Shown: positions 5,098 through 7,559 of the stretch, piece after piece
Layout: each line of letters starts with the position of its first letter
Numbering within the stretch: the first letter of the stretch is position 1
Assembly: GCA_029933365.1 (NCBI GenBank)
Contig: JAOZOH010000129.1
Span: 1 to 7,559, forward strand
DNA from: Desulfuromusa sp.
GTDB taxonomy: Bacteria > Desulfobacterota > Desulfuromonadia > Desulfuromonadales > Geopsychrobacteraceae
Direction of reading: 5' to 3'
DNA: 7,559 nucleotides
Notes under the pieces: model-generated
Told to the model about the DNA's origin: nothing
The model's database searches: none
The model's input: only the letters and a program-made list of their open reading frames with translations
Made by a program: the position numbers and the translations under genes

Positions 5098-5544
5098 TCA
5101 TTCGAATAACCAGACTCCAAAATCTGATGATGCGATTTTTTTAAATCCTTTATCGTTGGTGATGATGCCGCTTGATTTGGATTCTAAGGCTGTTGCAATA
5201 TGAATAGCATCGGGGGTACGTAACCCATGGAGGGCGCGGAGTCTGCCAGCAGTTGTCGAAATTTTTGTCGTCAAGGGGATAGTCTTCAGGTTGGGAAAGT
5301 TAGAAAGAATGTGGACAATCATTTCAGCATGTTTATATTCTTTGGTTTTGTAGGCTGGCACCAGTAGTTCGGTAAAAACCAGCGTAGAAATAATTGCTGA
5401 AATCTTGCCTGTTTCAATCTTGGTAAATATCTCTTTTGCTGTTTGATAATGACGTGGGTGTTGTTCCAGAAAATAGATGATGGTGACAGTGTCGAGCGTG
5501 TAGCACTGATTTTCTGGAAGGAGTTCTGGATTCAAGCCGTCCAT
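5098..5544 (-). CDS. PIN-domain toxin partnered with an AbrB-type antitoxin
   Basis: A 148-residue PIN-domain protein, a probable metal-dependent RNase of the VapC class but from a different subfamily than the vapC at 4496. Acidic residues fit the PIN active site: D18 in YTLDTVTIIYFLE, E59 in FTELLVP, D112 in RTPDAIHIATAL and D131 in TNDKGF. The ATG at 5544 overlaps the end of the antitoxin gene by 13 nt, indicating a coupled operon. The first ~14 residues before the PIN strand are longer than usual; a downstream start cannot be excluded. Its last 12 codons are duplicated as a fossil at 1101-1136, so a second, now lost, close relative once stood nearby. Confidence 0.87.
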   Translation of the reverse strand: MDGLNPELLPENQCYTLDTVTIIYFLEQHPRHYQTAKEIFTKIETGKISAIISTLVFTELLVPAYKTKEYKHAEMIVHILSNFPNLKTIPLTTKISTTAGRLRALHGLRTPDAIHIATALESKSSGIITNDKGFKKIASSDFGVWLFE

Positions 5545-5762
5545 TGGTCTCTTTCATTATCCAACTCTTTTTCGTAATCGTGCCAAATGTCAGAACCGCA
5601 GGAATCCAAGGCATCTACTGCCGATTGTGACGATTTACGGATCACGATGACATTGTTTTCTGCAGAAATTTCGAGTTTATCACCTGGTTTAATGTCTAAT
5701 TGTTGCCGAATCTTGGCAGGGAGAACAATCTGTGATTTGCTGCTAAGTTTTGCTAATGGCAT
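5532..5762 (-). CDS. AbrB/MazE-type swapped-hairpin antitoxin
   Basis: A 76-residue protein. Residues 1-43 form a SpoVT/AbrB-type DNA-binding domain: MPLAKLSSKSQIVLPAKIRQ followed by LDIKPGDKLEI and a VIVIRK strand. The remaining ~33 residues, with an acidic HDYEKELDNERDQW tail, probably bind the PIN toxin encoded next. The ATG is preceded by AGGAAGG at 6-nt spacing. It is expected to autoregulate through the palindrome overlapping its promoter. Size is normal for the family. Confidence 0.88.
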   Translation of the reverse strand: MPLAKLSSKSQIVLPAKIRQQLDIKPGDKLEISAENNVIVIRKSSQSAVDALDSCGSDIWHDYEKELDNERDQWTA

Positions 5763-5777
5763 GAGTAGCCTTCCTTT

Positions 5778-5817
5778 CGCTTTACTTTATAGTAAAGCGT
5801 TTTGTGGTTTATGTCAA
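5778..5817 (-). promoter_or_regulatory. Promoter with palindromic operator for the abrB-pin operon
   Basis: Minus strand: TTGACA (5817-5812), a 17-nt spacer, TACTAT (5794-5789). A perfect inverted repeat overlaps the -10 box: CGCTTTACT at 5778-5786 and AGTAAAGCG at 5791-5799 around TTAT. Its placement is ideal for repression by the AbrB-type antitoxin. Operator function is inferred; the symmetry is directly visible. Confidence 0.75.
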
Positions 5818-5879
5818 TAGCTTTGATAAAGTACCATTCAATCTTTGCAGACTCCGATGGGGGAAGTGATTATTTCTAG

Positions 5880-5907
5880 GTGCAGATTTGTACTGATAAA
5901 CATTAGA
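5880..5907 (+). repeat. Dispersed repeat E, copy 3 (short)
   Basis: TGCAGATTTGTACTGATAAA then CATTAG, similar to the left parts of the copies at 4055 and 4925. A CATTAGAA run also occurs at 7071, ahead of repeat C copy 2. Confidence 0.35.
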
Positions 5908-5924
5908 ACTATAGAGCTACCGCC

Positions 5925-6042
5925 AGCTCCCCTGATGCCGTTTGATCCAACGGGACATGAACTGACCCTGAACTTCGGCATTCTCTTGGAGTGATTCTGG
6001 ATTTTGATAAAGATAATCAGGTTGAACTGCTACAGATGAAGA
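5925..6042 (+). pseudogene. Possible degenerate DUF2283 gene fragment
   Basis: One frame reads SPDAV, stop, SNGT, stop, then TDPELRHSLGVILDFDKDNQ followed by VELLQM. The ELxxxxGVILDFDxDxxV pattern resembles the C-terminal half of DUF2283 proteins, small proteins often found beside toxin-like genes. Two in-frame stops and the lack of a start show it is not functional as read. The sequence then runs into repeat C. The match is short and the call tentative. Confidence 0.33.
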
Positions 6043-6046
6043 TGTT

Positions 6047-6188
6047 ACTGGACATCAGATGGTCATGTTGCCGACTGTCTAGCCGGTAAAAGTTAAATCG
6101 AAATAAGTTTTATCCACGGAATGCACGGAAAAATCTGGAAAGGTCAAAATCAGCCTCGCGCAGAGTACGCGGAGAACGCCAAGAAGAT
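6047..6188 (+). repeat. Long dispersed repeat C, copy 1
   Basis: Matches 7093-7221 in the same orientation. The central part, from GTTAAATCGAAATAAGTTTT through CACGGAATGCACGGAAAAAT to GGTCAAAATCAGCC, differs at very few positions; the flanks carry more changes and small indels. No reading frame recognised. An inverted partial copy lies at 6334-6354. Confidence 0.85.
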
Positions 6189-6249
6189 CAGGACCAGGAA
6201 CTGTCTTTTGGATTTAAACAATAAAAAGCATTGAAGGGATTTCCTCTGC

Positions 6250-6302
6250 GTCCTTTGCGCCTCGAATGAGAGTAGCGAACGGGCGAGAGATAGATTTGAA
6301 TT
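6250..6302 (+). repeat. Dispersed repeat B, copy 2
   Basis: Matches 985-1040: GTCCTTTGCGCCTCGAATGA, then GAGTAGCGAACGGGCGAGAG. Again followed downstream by motif A. Confidence 0.65.
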
Positions 6303-6333
6303 CAAAAAGATATCTTGATCTTGACTCTGTTTT

Positions 6334-6354
6334 CTTCCGTGAATTCTGTGGACA
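6334..6354 (-). repeat. Inverted partial copy of repeat C
   Basis: The reverse complement matches the TCCACGGAATGCACGGAA segment of repeat C at about 18 of 21 positions. With 6111-6130 it forms imperfect terminal inverted repeats around a ~244-bp segment that contains repeat B. Confidence 0.55.
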
Positions 6355-6364
6355 AAAAGAATGA

Positions 6365-6387
6365 GGGGCAGGTGTTTATTTTTACTG
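6365..6387 (+). repeat. Motif A copy 9
   Basis: GGGGCAGGTGTTTATTTTTA then CTG, related to the 5057 copy with the A/T base of the core missing. It ends 33 nt from the stop codon of the convergent ParE-type gene. Confidence 0.5.
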
Positions 6388-6420
6388 AGAGAGTCAAGGT
6401 TTAGTCTTGAATACTGCCGA

Positions 6421-6729
6421 TTACCCCAGACGTTTATTTAATTGGTTAACAATATCTCGTTTTTCATGAATAACACCAATAATCACTGGGGCTGTATGAT
6501 TTTTGACAATATAGAAAATGTAGTGATACTTGTATTTGCTGACAAATAAATCAGGGAAAGCTGTTGAAAATGTACGTTTTGGTATCTCATTCTTTGCGAT
6601 GCTCAGAAAAGTATTCTTAAGGCCAATCCGGTATCGTTCAAGTGCTTCTCTACCCCAAGTATTCAGAGTATATCGTGCAATCTCTAGCAAGTCATTTTCA
6701 GCATCGGTAGACAGGCTATAAGGTTGCAT
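6421..6729 (-). CDS. ParE/RelE-superfamily toxin
   Basis: A 102-residue toxin. The N-terminus YSLSTDAENDLLEIARYTLN followed by TWG, and the C-terminus VIIGVIHEKRDIVNQLNKRL, match ParE-type members of the RelE/ParE fold. ParE proteins typically poison DNA gyrase, while RelE relatives cut mRNA on ribosomes. The long N-terminal helical pair and HEKRD ending favour the ParE branch; the target is not proven by sequence. The start overlaps the antitoxin gene by 14 nt, so translation is coupled. Motif A lies just beyond its stop. Confidence 0.87.
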   Translation of the reverse strand: MQPYSLSTDAENDLLEIARYTLNTWGREALERYRIGLKNTFLSIAKNEIPKRTFSTAFPDLFVSKYKYHYIFYIVKNHTAPVIIGVIHEKRDIVNQLNKRLG

Positions 6730-6973
6730 TATGTGTTTTTTCTTCTAGAACCTCATTGAAGATATCATCAACTGATTTGGATGAGAGCTGCCCGTTATTT
6801 GCGGCTTCAATCCGTGGTTCTAAAAACTCTTCAAGTCTCTGTAGGGCAATCTGTTCTTCCAAATTTGGCAATGTGCGCTTAAGTACATAATCTTTGATAG
6901 ATTGACCTTGTAATGCAGCTGCAGCTTTTAATCTTTGATGTTGATCAGTAGTTATTTCAATCGATAGTCGCAT
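6716..6973 (-). CDS. Ribbon-helix-helix antitoxin of the ParE-type toxin
   Basis: An 85-residue antitoxin. MRLSIEITTDQHQRLKAAAA then LQGQSIKDYVLKRTLP is a ribbon-helix-helix DNA-binding domain: N-terminal strand, helix, GQS turn, second helix. Residues ~45-85 (EEFLEPRIEAANNG, then SVDDIFNEVLEE) form the acidic toxin-binding tail. I place it with ParD/CopG-like antitoxins without naming a subfamily. The nearest GAGG (6984-6987) is 10 nt from the ATG, which is long, so translation may be modest; the ATG fits the family N-terminus well. It has its own promoter with a palindrome. Confidence 0.87.
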   Translation of the reverse strand: MRLSIEITTDQHQRLKAAAALQGQSIKDYVLKRTLPNLEEQIALQRLEEFLEPRIEAANNGQLSSKSVDDIFNEVLEEKTHNATL

Positions 6974-7014
6974 GGAGTGAATGCCTCAAAAATAATAATT
7001 ACCTCTTTTTCTTC

Positions 7015-7048
7015 ATTCTATACTAAAACAACAAATTGTCAATTTGTT
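7015..7048 (-). promoter_or_regulatory. Promoter with palindromic operator for the parDE-type operon
   Basis: Minus strand: TTGACA (7042-7037), a 16-nt spacer and TAGAAT (7020-7015). A perfect inverted repeat, AACAAATTG (7030-7038) and CAATTTGTT (7040-7048) around a single T, covers the -35 box. It is a natural site for the ribbon-helix-helix antitoxin. Autoregulation is inferred. Confidence 0.72.
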
Positions 7049-7092
7049 ACATTTGTCACGGAAAAAAGACATTAGAATTATGCTTATATGTC

Positions 7093-7221
7093 ACTGGCAA
7101 CCGGATGGTGATGTGGATACCGTCTAGTCGGTGAAAGTTAAATCGAAATAAGTTTTGTCCACGGAATGCACGGAAAAATCTGGAAAGGTCAAAATCAGCC
7201 TTTCGCAGAAGACGCCAAGAA
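7093..7221 (+). repeat. Long dispersed repeat C, copy 2
   Basis: Second copy of the repeat at 6047-6188, offset 1045-1046. It is shorter at the right end, where GCAGAAGACGCCAAGAA replaces a longer GCAGAG...GAACGCCAAGAA version. It lies upstream of the parDE-type promoter. Confidence 0.85.
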
Positions 7222-7251
7222 ATTCAGAATCAAGAACCTTTTATTGGTTGA

Positions 7252-7291
7252 GGGTCAAAACCATCAGATTCTATCCCGTTGATCCTGTCAA
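7252..7291 (+). repeat. Dispersed repeat D, copy 2
   Basis: GGGTCAAAACCATCAGATTC then TATCCCGTTGATCCTGTC; matches 5016-5046, where the middle is shorter. It follows repeat C copy 2 directly, suggesting C and D are parts of one larger element. Confidence 0.55.
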
Positions 7292-7334
7292 TAAGCTGTA
7301 TTTGTAAAACTTCATGATTCACTGACGATTTCTC

Positions 7335-7363
7335 TTTACAATGCGTGTCAAGGTGCATATTAT
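7335..7363 (+). promoter_or_regulatory. Promoter for the secreted-protein gene
   Basis: TTTACA at 7335-7340, a 17-nt spacer and TATTAT at 7358-7363: 5 of 6 consensus matches in each box with ideal spacing. It would give a leader of roughly 90 nt before the ATG at 7462. Confidence 0.6.
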
Positions 7364-7423
7364 TTGTATGCGCTCATCTTGATTTCCTGTGAGGGACTAT
7401 CTCGAAACAATTTCCTCAATAAA

Positions 7424-7439
7424 TGTCCACTATTGGACA
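7424..7439. promoter_or_regulatory. Inverted repeat in the leader of the secreted-protein gene
   Basis: TGTCCA and TGGACA around CTAT, perfect 6-bp arms. Between the promoter and the ribosome binding site it could be a regulator site or a small RNA hairpin. There is no T-run, so it is not an intrinsic terminator. Confidence 0.35.
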
Positions 7440-7461
7440 CAACTCCGATAGGAGAATTACT

Positions 7462-7559
7462 ATGAAAATGATAAGAAAAACATTGATCTATTGTTTGTTG
7501 ATTTTAGTGTTTGGTTTAACCAGTCAGCCGGCGTTTTCTTCAACAAAAATTGACATTAA
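7462..7559 (+). CDS. Secreted or periplasmic protein, N-terminal fragment
   Basis: The first 32 codons of a gene cut by the window end. The N-terminus MKMIRKTLIYCLLILVFGLT followed by SQPAFSSTK is a textbook signal peptide: basic start, hydrophobic core, and a probable signal peptidase I site after AFS. No lipobox cysteine follows the core at the expected place. GGAG at 7451-7454 is 7 nt before the ATG, and a promoter candidate lies at 7335. The mature protein is out of view, so no function can be given. Confidence 0.75.
   Translation, partial: MKMIRKTLIYCLLILVFGLTSQPAFSSTKIDI

Larger units (their letters stand above)
6189..6420. other. Gene-free stretch with repeat B, an inverted part of repeat C and motif A
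   Basis: After repeat C copy 1 come unassigned sequence (about 6189-6249), repeat B (6250-6302), the inverted piece of C (6334-6354) and motif A (6365-6387). The parE stop follows at 6421. No gene or terminator recognised. Confidence 0.5.

Noticed and set aside
5587..5820. 77-residue plus-strand frame opposite the AbrB-type antitoxin
   Set aside because: Antisense to a well-supported gene and crosses its operator and promoter.
94..6387. CRISPR array made of the short repeats
   Set aside because: Spacing is irregular (hundreds of bases), copies are degenerate, and no cas genes are present.
6530..6721. 63-residue plus-strand frame opposite the ParE-type gene
   Set aside because: Antisense shadow without a start signal or recognisable motif.
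1..7559. Integron cassette array
   Set aside because: No integrase, and the separators lack the long imperfect hairpin structure of attC sites; the TA genes are also not all in one orientation.

Overview
This window looks like an AT-leaning bacterial accessory region packed with toxin-antitoxin (TA) operons, transposase debris and short dispersed repeats. The taxon cannot be fixed from the sequence. Sigma-70-type promoters, GGAGG ribosome binding sites and REP-associated tyrosine transposases (RAYTs) fit a Gram-negative proteobacterium or Desulfobacterota-like organism, but this is inference. The window ends at the start of an ordinary secreted-protein gene, so it may be the edge of a TA island.

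Layout, left to right. (1) 2-241: broken end of a probable HEPN-domain gene, interrupted by a short repeat. (2) 246-861, minus strand: an MntA/HepT-type nucleotidyltransferase antitoxin and HEPN RNase toxin. (3) 862-1371: repeats, a fossil of the last codons of a PIN toxin (1101-1136), and an IS200-like transposase cut off before its catalytic tyrosine. (4) 1372-3360: a 965-bp direct tandem duplication carrying two RAYT genes, with one difference seen by eye; the first copy has lost its native C-terminus. (5) 3378-3934, minus: RelE-type toxin and Phd/YefM antitoxin. (6) 3989-4302: repeats and the vapBC promoter. (7) 4303-4897, plus: VapB/VapC. (8) 5098-5762, minus: PIN-domain toxin and AbrB-type antitoxin with a palindromic operator. 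(9) 5823-6420: mosaic repeats and a probable DUF2283 remnant. (10) 6421-6973, minus: ParE-type toxin and ribbon-helix-helix antitoxin with a palindromic operator. (11) 6974-7461: another copy of the long mosaic repeat, then a promoter. (12) 7462-7559: start of a secreted-protein gene, cut by the window end.

Five apparently intact TA pairs from unrelated families, plus fragments of others, lie in about 7 kb. Each pair has the antitoxin gene first, tightly coupled to its toxin gene. Four of the five have a readable promoter, and two of those promoters overlap clear palindromes, as expected for autoregulated TA operons. Nine copies of a short motif related to GGGG(A/T)CAGG followed by a T-rich stretch lie between the modules, all in the same orientation, and one heads each RAYT copy. 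The simplest reading is an array of self-maintaining modules assembled and rearranged through dispersed repeats, with a RAYT as the possible source or user of those repeats.
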